A stretch of DNA of 64,000 nucleotides from Pontibacillus halophilus JSM 076056 = DSM 19796 (GTDB taxonomy: Bacteria; Bacillota; Bacilli; Bacillales; BH030062): contig NZ_AULI01000002.1 in assembly GCF_000425205.1 (NCBI RefSeq), forward strand, positions 304,456 to 368,455. The letters are read 5' to 3'. Positions 29,318-36,571 of the stretch are shown here, piece by piece (position 1 is the stretch's first letter; the number at the start of each line of letters is the position of its first letter). The notes under the pieces were generated by a model. The model did no database searches, was not told the origin of the DNA, and worked only from the letters and a program-made list of their open reading frames with translations. The position numbers were made by a program, and so were the translations under genes.

Positions 29318-29346
29318 ATTATAAGCACACGTGAGCACATTGTCAA
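29318..29346 (-). promoter_or_regulatory. Consensus sigma-A promoter of fur
   Basis: On the minus strand TTGACA (29346-29341), a 17-nt spacer and TATAAT (29323-29318): both hexamers are perfect. The fur ATG is 33 nt downstream of the -10 box. Confidence 0.9.
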
Positions 29347-29386
29347 ATTGTAATGATTATAATCTATTAGTTATAATCATTACAAT
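29347..29386. promoter_or_regulatory. Double PerR-like operator upstream of fur
   Basis: A 40-bp palindrome made of two 15-bp boxes, TTGTAATGATTATAA (29348-29362) and its exact reverse complement (29371-29385). Each differs from the PerR consensus TTATAATNATTATAA at one position and from the Fur 7-1-7 consensus at about three. It abuts the -35 of the fur promoter and directly follows the spoIIM stop, where it could also fold as a terminator-like hairpin. Confidence 0.75.
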
Positions 29387-30034
29387 CTAATTGCTATTGT
29401 AAACGAGTTGCAGTACACTTTTCAACACATTCGGTGCAACGTACGATTCTACGACCGCCCCAACGGATACAACCGCAAGCAGGATGGCGAACAAAGTCGC
29501 ATAGCGAACGAAGACGGGCAGAAGCGGCTGCTGGATTCTCTTTGCAACTAATTTGCCAATCAATGCGAATGAAAACACCATCGACACACTTCCAGCAATG
29601 ATGTAGACAGGGATGATAATCATGTTCTGAGGTGCAATTGACGCAGCTGCAGTTAGCAAGCCATACCATCCCATCTGGTTCACGAGAAACCCTACTGAGA
29701 AGCCGACGACTACGCCTTTCATAAAGATCAGCACCCATATGATTGGCATTCCAATAATCGACATTCCGAGAACGAACAGAACGAGCAAATATTGAAGATG
29801 ATAGAGAAGACTGCTTTTTAGTAGAGAACCAGAACTCGTCACAGGATCAACAAGCACTTGTCCAAAAAACCGGTCTAAATAAAAAAACAAATCCTGCTTC
29901 TGGATGAAGTTCATACTATTCACAATCACTGCCCCAAATACAATTCCAATCAAAAACAATAGACTGACAAACATATAGATGCTCGCATATTCCTTAACGT
30001 GAAGATGGACTTTGGAGCCCTTCGTGGTATACAT
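29387..30034 (-). CDS. spoIIM: SpoIIM, stage II sporulation protein M
   Basis: Membrane component of the DMP (SpoIID-SpoIIM-SpoIIP) engulfment complex that scaffolds peptidoglycan hydrolysis. The 215 residues contain about five helices (20-40, 75-95, 105-130, 140-160, 180-200). GVVVGFSVGFLVNQMGWYGL and the downstream PQNMIIIPVYI segment are typical of the family. A GGGGGATTCTT site precedes the ATG. Confidence 0.93.
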   Translation of the reverse strand: MYTTKGSKVHLHVKEYASIYMFVSLLFLIGIVFGAVIVNSMNFIQKQDLFFYLDRFFGQVLVDPVTSSGSLLKSSLLYHLQYLLVLFVLGMSIIGMPIIWVLIFMKGVVVGFSVGFLVNQMGWYGLLTAAASIAPQNMIIIPVYIIAGSVSMVFSFALIGKLVAKRIQQPLLPVFVRYATLFAILLAVVSVGAVVESYVAPNVLKSVLQLVYNSN

Positions 30035-30113
30035 AAGAATCCCCCGTTTATATCAAATTCACTACTATTAGTAGAAATCTATGAGAGATTCTCTATGATT
30101 AGACCACTCGTTT

Positions 30114-31271
30114 TCACTTCACACGGCCATACTTTCCTCCGCCACCTGCTTCTACATGAAGACGACCTTCTCGCATGGCAATAATTCGCTCTGCCAATGC
30201 TTCTCCAACAACATCATGAAGCTCTTCCCTTGATGCCTTATGTAAGATGGCCATTTCTGTTCCGAATGCATCTAGCAGCTTCTTCAGCGTCTTCGGTCCA
30301 AGCTTAGGAAGCGACTCAAGCGGGACTTGATTGATATAAGGCGGACGCATGTCGTCTTTAGGCGCGGTAGCAAGCTCTTCTACTCGCGTCGACACCCCTT
30401 TCACCACCGCCTTTTCCCCGCAATTCGGGCAATCGGTCACATCTTTATGCACATCTTCCCCACACGCCCGGCACACGGTACTGTAATACTTGCCAAGTAA
30501 CGGGTTCATCCCGTAGTTGGCAAGAATCTTACGGTCACCTTCACCTCTCAGCAATCGCTTAAACTCATTAAAGGTTCGGTCTTGTAATGAAAGCTTTGTG
30601 TATTCCCTCGCCATCTTCGGCAACGAATGGGCATCTGAATTTGTTAGAAATGGAATCCCGCTCAGTTCTGATAACTGGCTCGCCATTTCTGAATTTGCGC
30701 TTAGACCAAGCTCCACAGCATCAATCCATTCTCTATGAAAAACTTCGCCAAGTGATGCCTTTACTCCTTTTCCATACAAGCTTTTAAAGGGGGTAAAGAT
30801 ATGAGCAGGAATAAACAAGCCGTCAAGCTCCTTCACCTTGTTCTGCAACTCAATCCCAGTCCCATAAAAGCGTTGTGAACTCAACGTTATATTGGTCATG
30901 CGCTCCGCTAACCAGCTTGTAAGTTGTTTCATATCATCAAGCGTAGGAACATAGCAAAGCACGTGGATGGGGCCGCTGCATCGGTCGTCGTACACTTCAA
31001 TCTCAGTTCCAAGATACAGTGTAACACTACCCGCTATAATTCCCCCTTCACTATGCTCATACGCGTCGCCAGATTCGATTAAATCCTCAAGCTCCCGCTG
31101 TACGGATGGTACATGGCAATCGATGACGCCTACCAGGTCCATCCCTTTCTGGTGTTGGGCGTAAGAGAGTACATTCGTAAGTGTCAGCTCATCAGAGGCT
31201 GTAATCTTTACAGGAGCTCCTTCCCTCGTCCTTCCAATATGGACATGAAGGTCTGCATAATACGACGGCAT
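30114..31271 (-). CDS. EndoQ-type nuclease (YqxK family: PHP, zinc finger, HhH)
   Basis: Predicted endonuclease for deaminated bases, by likeness to endonuclease Q (EndoQ). Domains: a PHP phosphoesterase (YADLHVHIGRT at 5-15, VIDCHVPSV, IPAHIFTPF, TNSDAHSLPKMAREY), a four-cysteine zinc finger at about 273-292 (CRACGE...CPNCGE) and a C-terminal helix-hairpin-helix with LPKLGPKTLKKLLDAFG. It has 385 residues and ends 80 nt before spoIIM. B. subtilis carries a homologue (YqxK) in this region. Confidence 0.87.
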   Translation of the reverse strand: MPSYYADLHVHIGRTREGAPVKITASDELTLTNVLSYAQHQKGMDLVGVIDCHVPSVQRELEDLIESGDAYEHSEGGIIAGSVTLYLGTEIEVYDDRCSGPIHVLCYVPTLDDMKQLTSWLAERMTNITLSSQRFYGTGIELQNKVKELDGLFIPAHIFTPFKSLYGKGVKASLGEVFHREWIDAVELGLSANSEMASQLSELSGIPFLTNSDAHSLPKMAREYTKLSLQDRTFNEFKRLLRGEGDRKILANYGMNPLLGKYYSTVCRACGEDVHKDVTDCPNCGEKAVVKGVSTRVEELATAPKDDMRPPYINQVPLESLPKLGPKTLKKLLDAFGTEMAILHKASREELHDVVGEALAERIIAMREGRLHVEAGGGGKYGRVK

Positions 31272-31273
31272 CG

Positions 31274-31819
31274 TTAAACGAGTCCTTTAGCCTGCACATA
31301 AAGTAAAGAGTACGCTGTCTTCGCATCAAAGATTCGGCCTTCCCGCTCCATTCTAAACGCTTCATCTAACGTTAACTCAACAAGCTCGACGAACTCATCC
31401 TCATCTCCATCCGCCTTCTCATCTACAACTTCAAGGTCACGTGCAAGGAACATATGTACAATTTCATCCGCGAATCCTGGCGATGTCGAGAACGATGTAA
31501 TCGGCTCTAATTTCGCGGTCTTATAGCCTGTCTCTTCTTCAAGTTCTCGCTCTGCTGTCCATTCTGGAGACTCTCCTGGCTCGAGCTTCCCAGCAGGAAT
31601 CTCTAACGTACTTCGCTCAAGCGCCTTCCGATACTGCTCAACAAAGACGAGTTTCCCTTCTTTCGTAATTGGGATAATGGCTACAGCACCTGGATGCTTC
31701 ACAAGCTCTCGCTTTGAAGTCTTTCCATTCGGAAGCGTCACATCATCTACTTGTAAGGAAATCACTTTTCCTTTATAAATTTGCTCTGTATGTATCGTTT
31801 TCTCTTCAAATTTCTTCAT
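31274..31819 (-). CDS. nudF: ADP-ribose pyrophosphatase (Nudix)
   Basis: Hydrolyses ADP-ribose to AMP and ribose-5-phosphate. The 181-residue product, starting at the ATG at 31819 (AAGGAG at 8 nt), has a complete Nudix box GKLEPGESPEWTAERELEEE followed by TGY (about 80-102), and the family's upstream HPGAVAIIPI segment. It is 2 nt upstream of the EndoQ-like gene, so co-transcribed. Confidence 0.94.
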   Translation of the reverse strand: MKKFEEKTIHTEQIYKGKVISLQVDDVTLPNGKTSKRELVKHPGAVAIIPITKEGKLVFVEQYRKALERSTLEIPAGKLEPGESPEWTAERELEEETGYKTAKLEPITSFSTSPGFADEIVHMFLARDLEVVDEKADGDEDEFVELVELTLDEAFRMEREGRIFDAKTAYSLLYVQAKGLV

Positions 31820-31945
31820 CCATAACACTCCTTCTCACATTCCATGCCACTATTCTACCACACGTAAACACTTCAACCATATTAGTTGAGTCTAGACAGC
31901 TTTCCTACGTACAATAGAGACAAATGATGTGAAAGGATGAATAAC

Positions 31946-32866
31946 ATGAATAAACGAAGAGTAGGAAAATCCGATTTGTATGTGTCTGAGATTGGACTCG
32001 GCACGATGAGTCTTGGCACAAACGAACAACAAGGCAAAGAAATCATCGACCGCGCTCTTGATTCTGGTATCAACTACTTGGATACTGCCGACCTTTATGA
32101 CTTCGGTCAAAATGAGGAGATCGTCGGCAAAGCCATTAAAGGCCGTCGCGAAGACGTTATTCTCGGCACAAAAGTCGGCAACCACTGGGAACCAGGGAAA
32201 GAAGGCTGGTACTGGGATCCATCCAAGTCTTATATTAAAAGCCAAGTGAAAGAAAGCCTTCGTCGCCTCCAGACTGACTACATAGACTTGTATCAGCTCC
32301 ACGGTGGAACGATTGAGGACCCGATTGATGAGACCATTGAGGCGTTTGAAGAACTTGTTCAGGAAGGGGTTATCCGTTACTACGGCATCTCTTCTATTCG
32401 CCCGAATGTCATTCGTGAATTTGTGGAGAAGTCAAACATCGTCAGCGTGATGATGCAATATAGTCTGTTCGACCGTCGCCCTGAAGAAGAAGTGCTCGAC
32501 CTTCTTCATGACAATCACATCTCCGTGTTTGCACGAGGGCCTGTTGCGAAAGGGATGCTTAGTAATAAAGGGGAACAAAAGGTTGAGGAGAAGGCACAGA
32601 ATGGGTATTTGACTTATTCTTATGAAGAGATGAAGGAGATGGTTCAGAACTTGCAGACTTTTGCGACTGATGACCGTTCTCTGCAGGCTATTTCGCTTCA
32701 GTATGTGCTTCGTCATCCTGCGCTTGCGTCGGCTATTTTCGGTGCGAGTTCTGTTGAGCAGGTGGATAGTAATGTGGCGATGCTTGATGCGCTTGATTTG
32801 ACGGATAATCTGTATACGCAGCTCCAGCAGATCACGCGTCCGATTGTGTATCAGAAGCATCGTTAA
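31946..32866 (+). CDS. Aldo/keto reductase
   Basis: NAD(P)H-dependent reductase with a TIM-barrel fold. The start at 31946 has AAAGG at 9 nt; an ATG three codons earlier is too close. In 306 residues it shows VSEIGLGTMSLG, the catalytic aspartate and tyrosine in YLDTADLYDFGQNEE (about 43-57), the lysine in ILGTKVGNHWE and the histidine in IDLYQLHGGTIEDP. It resembles B. subtilis YqkF. Codons from about 32560 onward look slightly different (more G/T-ending), but the frame is intact. Confidence 0.85.
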   Translation: MNKRRVGKSDLYVSEIGLGTMSLGTNEQQGKEIIDRALDSGINYLDTADLYDFGQNEEIVGKAIKGRREDVILGTKVGNHWEPGKEGWYWDPSKSYIKSQVKESLRRLQTDYIDLYQLHGGTIEDPIDETIEAFEELVQEGVIRYYGISSIRPNVIREFVEKSNIVSVMMQYSLFDRRPEEEVLDLLHDNHISVFARGPVAKGMLSNKGEQKVEEKAQNGYLTYSYEEMKEMVQNLQTFATDDRSLQAISLQYVLRHPALASAIFGASSVEQVDSNVAMLDALDLTDNLYTQLQQITRPIVYQKHR

Positions 32867-32898
32867 CAGCATTTAGGTTTGGACCTTACCTAGCTACT

Positions 32899-33019
32899 GC
32901 AAAGGGGTGTTAGGAAACCGTTCGCTTTCCGCGGACGAACCGTCGAGCCTCCTCGTTCCTCCGGGGTCTCGCCAGTCCGTTCTTCCGCAGGAGTCTCCAG
33001 GTTCCCTAACACCCCTTGC
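32899..33019. repeat. Bacillaceae-type 120-nt intergenic inverted-repeat element
   Basis: Outer arms gcaaaggggtgttagg (32899-32914) and cctaacaccccttgc (33005-33019) are near-perfect inverted repeats. The interior holds ttcgctttccgcgga, cgtcgagcctcctcg and ttccgcaggagtctcc. From memory, elements with these core words (CTTTCCGCGG, GAGCCTCCTCG, GCAGGAGTCTCC) recur in intergenic regions of many Bacillaceae genomes. Here it lies after the aldo/keto reductase. No ORF. Confidence 0.75.
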
Positions 33020-33084
33020 CTTTATTGGGCAAATCGGTCCGTCTGTAATTGCTTCTGGTCATGCAGAAACGTCACCAAATTAAA

Positions 33085-33117
33085 AAGCCGAGAGCACTCA
33101 TTCTGTGCCTCGGCTTC
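33085..33117. terminator. Terminator between the aldo/keto reductase and DUF3886 genes
   Basis: The stem aagccgag.gcac / gtgc.ctcggctt has a 7-nt loop, an A-run on the left and a short T-rich flank on the right. It is 5 nt from the stop of the minus-strand gene. Confidence 0.75.
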
Positions 33118-33121
33118 CTTA

Positions 33122-33346
33122 CTACTTAAACTTACTCCAGTCCATATTGCTTTCATCTAACAGTTCTTCGAAGCTTTTATTTGCTTCGCGGCGTTTTTTC
33201 TCTTTGATTCGGCGTTGTTTTTCTTCTTCTTCTCGTTGTTCGGCTTGTTGTTTCAAGTCGGCTTTTTTAGATTGGAGTTGTTTTAGAAGGTCTTCGTTTA
33301 GAGAATCTTTCAACGTACCGTATTCTTCTTTTTTCTTCTTCGCCAT
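33122..33346 (-). CDS. DUF3886 protein (YqkE-like)
   Basis: 74-residue, very charged protein: MAKKKKEEYGTLKDSL start, a Lys/Glu/Gln-rich coiled-coil middle (about 22-56) and the conserved end NKSFEELLDESNMDWSKFK. Small helical proteins of this type are known in Bacillus (YqkE); function unknown. It lies 1 nt after the YqkB-like gene. Confidence 0.78.
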   Translation of the reverse strand: MAKKKKEEYGTLKDSLNEDLLKQLQSKKADLKQQAEQREEEEKQRRIKEKKRREANKSFEELLDESNMDWSKFK

Positions 33347-33347
33347 G

Positions 33348-33677
33348 TTACATCGCTCCCGTTTTAACTTGTCTCCCCGAGATGGAAGGGTTTAGCAGGC
33401 CGTTCGGGGTGTTTAACCTGAACAGCTTTCCTGTCCACTCAAGCTTCATAGCAGAATGGAAGAAGGTTTTCTGTTGTTCATCTATGACAACGGTGTAGGA
33501 TTCATTCTCTACAACTTTATCAAATGAAGTAGATTCATTTGTGAAAAATACGATTGGTTGACCGTTTACGCCACATCCTAAACCGTCTGTATCGTAATGT
33601 AAACGTAACGTTGGTTTGTCAGCGGGTTGAAGGAGTTTCAATTGTTGCAAGGCTTCTTGTGTGATTTCTAAATTCAT
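33348..33677 (-). CDS. HesB/IscA-type small protein (YqkB-like)
   Basis: 109 residues with a HesB-like fold signature: the N-terminal helix ITQEALQQLKLL and TLRLHYDTDGLGCGVNGQPIVFF. Only one of the cysteines typical of A-type Fe-S carriers is visible (C35), and the C-terminal CxC is absent, so it is more like the YqkB branch than a true scaffold. Function not established. Confidence 0.75.
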   Translation of the reverse strand: MNLEITQEALQQLKLLQPADKPTLRLHYDTDGLGCGVNGQPIVFFTNESTSFDKVVENESYTVVIDEQQKTFFHSAMKLEWTGKLFRLNTPNGLLNPSISGRQVKTGAM

Positions 33678-33806
33678 GGACTCACCCTTTCTTTCTCTCT
33701 ATGCTAGTAAAACCGCTATGAAAATTCAATGAAATTACATTTTGTTCGTCATACTCCACGTATCTCGTTATACTATAGATAGACTATAGAAATTGGAGGG
33801 ATTTTC

Positions 33807-34049
33807 ATGTTGGTAACCGTTAACAAACCTATTTTCGCTGAATCAGCAAGCAAGCTTGTCAACTTGGCAAGCGGTTTCTCTGAAACGATTCTATTAAAGA
33901 AAGATCATTGGGTCGTAGATGCTAAGAGTTTGCTAGGCGTACTCGCCCTCTCTCTTCAACCCGGAGACCAACTTGAGATTGATGTCCAAGGTGGGAATGA
34001 AGCCGCCGTGAAGCAGTCCTTCTTAGACACCGAACTATTTCAAGGATAA
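33807..34049 (+). CDS. HPr-like protein lacking the phosphorylatable histidine
   Basis: 80-residue HPr-fold protein. The second half is clearly HPr: DAKSLLGVLALSLQPGDQLEIDVQG matches the KSIMGVMSL...G region, including the regulatory serine (S41, equivalent to HPr Ser46). At the active site, HPr IHARPA is replaced by IFAESA, so His15 is Phe10 and Arg17 is Glu12. It therefore cannot carry PTS phosphate at this position; like Crh it could act only through the serine. Single gene with GGAGGG site and terminator. Confidence 0.8.
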   Translation: MLVTVNKPIFAESASKLVNLASGFSETILLKKDHWVVDAKSLLGVLALSLQPGDQLEIDVQGGNEAAVKQSFLDTELFQG

Positions 34050-34054
34050 CCCTG

Positions 34055-34085
34055 AACCCCCTCGTTCACTCCGAACTAGGGGGTT
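34055..34085. terminator. Bidirectional terminator after the HPr-like gene
   Basis: Stem aacccccT/agggggtt with a 15-nt loop; it overlaps the stop codon of the convergent minus-strand gene. Confidence 0.75.
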
Positions 34086-34468
34086 TCTTGTCCTTCCTCC
34101 ATCTCCGCAATCGTCACTTTGTTCGACTCTACGATAAGCCAAATGATAGAATCATCTTTCTCAAACGCAAGCAATCCGCCAACACGTAAATCATCTCTTG
34201 CCGTCCAACCCCATTCTTCAATCGAGGACAGGTATGCCTCAGGAAGCCCCTCTTCCTTACCACCAATACGCCCGATTCGATAGCTGGCATGAGCGGTTAT
34301 AGACGCATTTTCCACATCCGTTTCAAATCGAATTGAATTTCGTGGAACCGGAAAATCATCACGCACAGCAGACGCCTTATATCCAAAAATAGGAGAATAG
34401 ACAAAGACTTGCCCTAGTAACAGCAACAGCGCAATGGCAATGACAACAGTGAATACACGTTTTTTCAC
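34076..34468 (-). CDS. Uncharacterised membrane-anchored or exported protein
   Basis: I do not recognise a family. The 130-residue protein has a signal anchor (KKR then hydrophobic 5-21) and an extracytoplasmic domain with RFETDVENASITAHASYRIGRIGG at about 47-70 and an acidic end. No cysteines. It is a single gene with an AGGAAGG site, converging on the HPr-like gene. Confidence 0.7.
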   Translation of the reverse strand: MKKRVFTVVIAIALLLLLGQVFVYSPIFGYKASAVRDDFPVPRNSIRFETDVENASITAHASYRIGRIGGKEEGLPEAYLSSIEEWGWTARDDLRVGGLLAFEKDDSIIWLIVESNKVTIAEMEEGQETP

Positions 34469-34850
34469 AAACCTTCCTCCCCGTTTATCCTCACGCCCTT
34501 TTCCTTACATTCTATCCGTTACGTTGACGGAGAACCACCACTAATTTTATAGAGTGCTTTATTCAATGGGGGATTTCGGTAGGTGGGTTCCATCGGTTGA
34601 AGCGTGCTTAGTTTCTAGAACCATCCCGCCACAAAATAACGTTCGGATAGTTTATTTCGTAAATACCCACTCTTAATGGAATTTTTATGTTAAATAAATG
34701 TGGCAATAACGAGTAGCTAGAGAAGGTGTACAAAGAGAACGAATGAGAAGTCTCCGCTTTACGTTTCCCTTGTGGTGTTAGTTGGCATTTCTCTCTTTGC
34801 TGGCTTTATAGGCGTGTTTCTCTCCACGAGAGTATTCAAGTGTAAGACAT
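34469..34850. other. Gene-free stretch with a decayed small membrane ORF
   Basis: No intact gene. At about 34731-34851 (+) one frame encodes ...EKSPLYVSLVVLVGISLFAG... and ends FKCKT-stop, a plausible single transmembrane helix. It has no in-frame ATG, and an AAGGTG-GTG start is out of frame with it. It may be a frameshifted remnant of a tiny membrane protein or chance. Confidence 0.3.
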
Positions 34851-34884
34851 AAAAAAGACCAACGAGCACTCGCTCGTTGGGTCT
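34851..34884 (-). terminator. Terminator of the HAD phosphatase gene
   Basis: Stem agaccaacgagc/gctcgttgggtct with a 4-nt loop and TTTTTTA on the minus strand, directly after the stop. Confidence 0.8.
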
Positions 34885-34886
34885 CC

Positions 34887-35729
34887 TTATAGAATATGAT
34901 TATGGAAAGCTTGGGCTACGCCACTTTCGTTGTTAGTGCCAACCGTTACGTCACACAATTCTTTAACAGCAGGGTCTGCATTGCCCATAGCAATAGATAA
35001 GCCTGCTTTCTTAAGCATTGGGACATCGTTTAAGTTGTCGCCGATGGCAACGGTATTTTCCATTGGAATGTTAAAGTAGTCCGCCATAACTTTAAGGCCG
35101 TTCCCTTTATTTCCGTATTGATCCATTACTTCAACGTTGAATGGTCCAGAGGACGTTGTGGAGATGGTCGTCACCTCGCCTAATGCTTCCATCGTACGCG
35201 CTTTAGGTTCTTCAAATAAGGTCAAGATGAAGAACTTCTGGATATGCTGGTCAGCCAGCTCTTCCAATTCAGTAAACGTTTGTTCCGTTTTCGTCGTCGT
35301 TGGTTCTTCTTTCACTCGGTCAAGGTGCTTCACGTATTGTTCAGGAATGGAATCTGCTTGCTCGATTAATGCCTCAACTCGCTCTGTCCAAGATGTGTGA
35401 ATGTAGATGCCAGAGTCGGTATACACTTTGAACGGAATTCCGTTCTCATCGAGTAACCCCTTAACACTGGCTGCATCTTCTGTTGAAATCGATACCTTAC
35501 TCAACAGTTTGCCATCCGCGTATACAACGGTGCCGTTGCTTCCACCCACTGGACAATCTAGGTCATATTGATGGAGCAAGCTTTTAATATCTTCTGGCGC
35601 CCGGCCAGAACAAATCATGACAACGTGACCTTCTTTCTGAGCATTTCGTATCGCTTCGATGTTTTCATTTGTTATCTCTACATCGGAAGACAATAGTGTC
35701 CCGTCTAAATCAATCGCAATTAATTTCAT
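34887..35729 (-). CDS. Cof-type HAD phosphatase
   Basis: HAD-superfamily hydrolase of the Cof/YkrA-like group acting on sugar phosphates or cofactor phosphates. In 280 residues, motif I is LIAIDLDGTLLSS (D7, D9), motif II ICSGR, motif III the lysine in YGNKGNGLKVM, and motif IV AIGDNLNDVPML. A large C2-type cap lies between. Substrate cannot be told. Confidence 0.88.
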   Translation of the reverse strand: MKLIAIDLDGTLLSSDVEITNENIEAIRNAQKEGHVVMICSGRAPEDIKSLLHQYDLDCPVGGSNGTVVYADGKLLSKVSISTEDAASVKGLLDENGIPFKVYTDSGIYIHTSWTERVEALIEQADSIPEQYVKHLDRVKEEPTTTKTEQTFTELEELADQHIQKFFILTLFEEPKARTMEALGEVTTISTTSSGPFNVEVMDQYGNKGNGLKVMADYFNIPMENTVAIGDNLNDVPMLKKAGLSIAMGNADPAVKELCDVTVGTNNESGVAQAFHNHIL

Positions 35730-35913
35730 AATAAAGCTCCTTCTTCTTAACCTTGTACTATGTAAGGTTGGTTGCTCTCACAGTTTACTACGTTTCGTAA
35801 TGGATTGAAACCAATAGGGGCATTCAAATTCCATACCAATTACAAACAACCTATCTATTATTCGTATAACGTTCCCTTCTATACTCCATTACACACGTTT
35901 CTGAGACAAATTA

Positions 35914-35950
35914 AAGCAATCCACCGCTTGTATAAAGCCATGGATTGCTT
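35914..35950 (-). terminator. Hairpin downstream of pcp
   Basis: Stem aagcaatcca/tggattgctt with a 17-nt loop, 16 nt past the pcp stop; only TTTAATTT follows on the minus strand. Confidence 0.6.
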
Positions 35951-35965
35951 CTTTTTGCTTATCGT

Positions 35966-36571
35966 TTATCGTTTGAGAGTTCCAATCATGGTAAGCACGG
36001 CGTCTCTTAAATCTCGGTGAGACCAGCTAGGGAGTTTCGAATGAGTTAAGGCAAGTTCATGTGAGGCAGGAATATGAACGAATCCGCCCCTTGTCTCCCA
36101 TCCCTCTTCTTTGGCACGATGAAGGAAATGGTACATCACATGATTGCATAGATACGCACCTGCCGTATTGGAAATTTCGGCAGGGTACCCTTGCTCCCGA
36201 AGATCATGTACCATATCACGAATCGGTAGCGTTGAAAAATAACCATCGGGACCATCTTCTTCAATACGTTCTCCATCTGGTCTATAGCCACGATTATCTG
36301 CTTCTGCATCATTGATATTAATGGCGATGCGCTCTGGCGTAATGCGGTTTCGCCCGGCCGCAAGCCCAAGAAGCATCACATCATCCGGCTGCTCCTTGTC
36401 TAGCCATTCATCAAGTTTTGTTGCCGTCTCTTTGAAGTCAACTGGTAATACGGCACCTACAATCTCGTAGTGTTCTGTTTTGACCCCATCTAGTTCACGG
36501 ACAATTGATTCAGTTGGGTTAATTTCGTTGCCAAGAAACGGTTCAAACCCGGTTAACAGTAGTTTCTTCAT
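35966..36571 (-). CDS. pcp: Pyrrolidone-carboxylate peptidase
   Basis: Cysteine peptidase C15 that removes N-terminal pyroglutamate. The ATG at 36571 has GAGGAGG at 9 nt and gives 201 residues. The catalytic triad segments are LLGLAAGRNRITPERIA (Glu), AGAYLCNHVMYHFLH (Cys) and GFVHIPASHE (His). Its first codons lie inside the 3' end of the upstream S9 peptidase gene (29-bp overlap), so the two peptidases are co-expressed. Confidence 0.92.
   Translation of the reverse strand: MKKLLLTGFEPFLGNEINPTESIVRELDGVKTEHYEIVGAVLPVDFKETATKLDEWLDKEQPDDVMLLGLAAGRNRITPERIAININDAEADNRGYRPDGERIEEDGPDGYFSTLPIRDMVHDLREQGYPAEISNTAGAYLCNHVMYHFLHRAKEEGWETRGGFVHIPASHELALTHSKLPSWSHRDLRDAVLTMIGTLKR

Noticed and set aside
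32560..32866. Codon-use shift at the 3' end of the aldo/keto reductase as a recombination junction
   Set aside because: The shift is mild, the frame and family motifs are continuous, and without computed statistics it could be chance.
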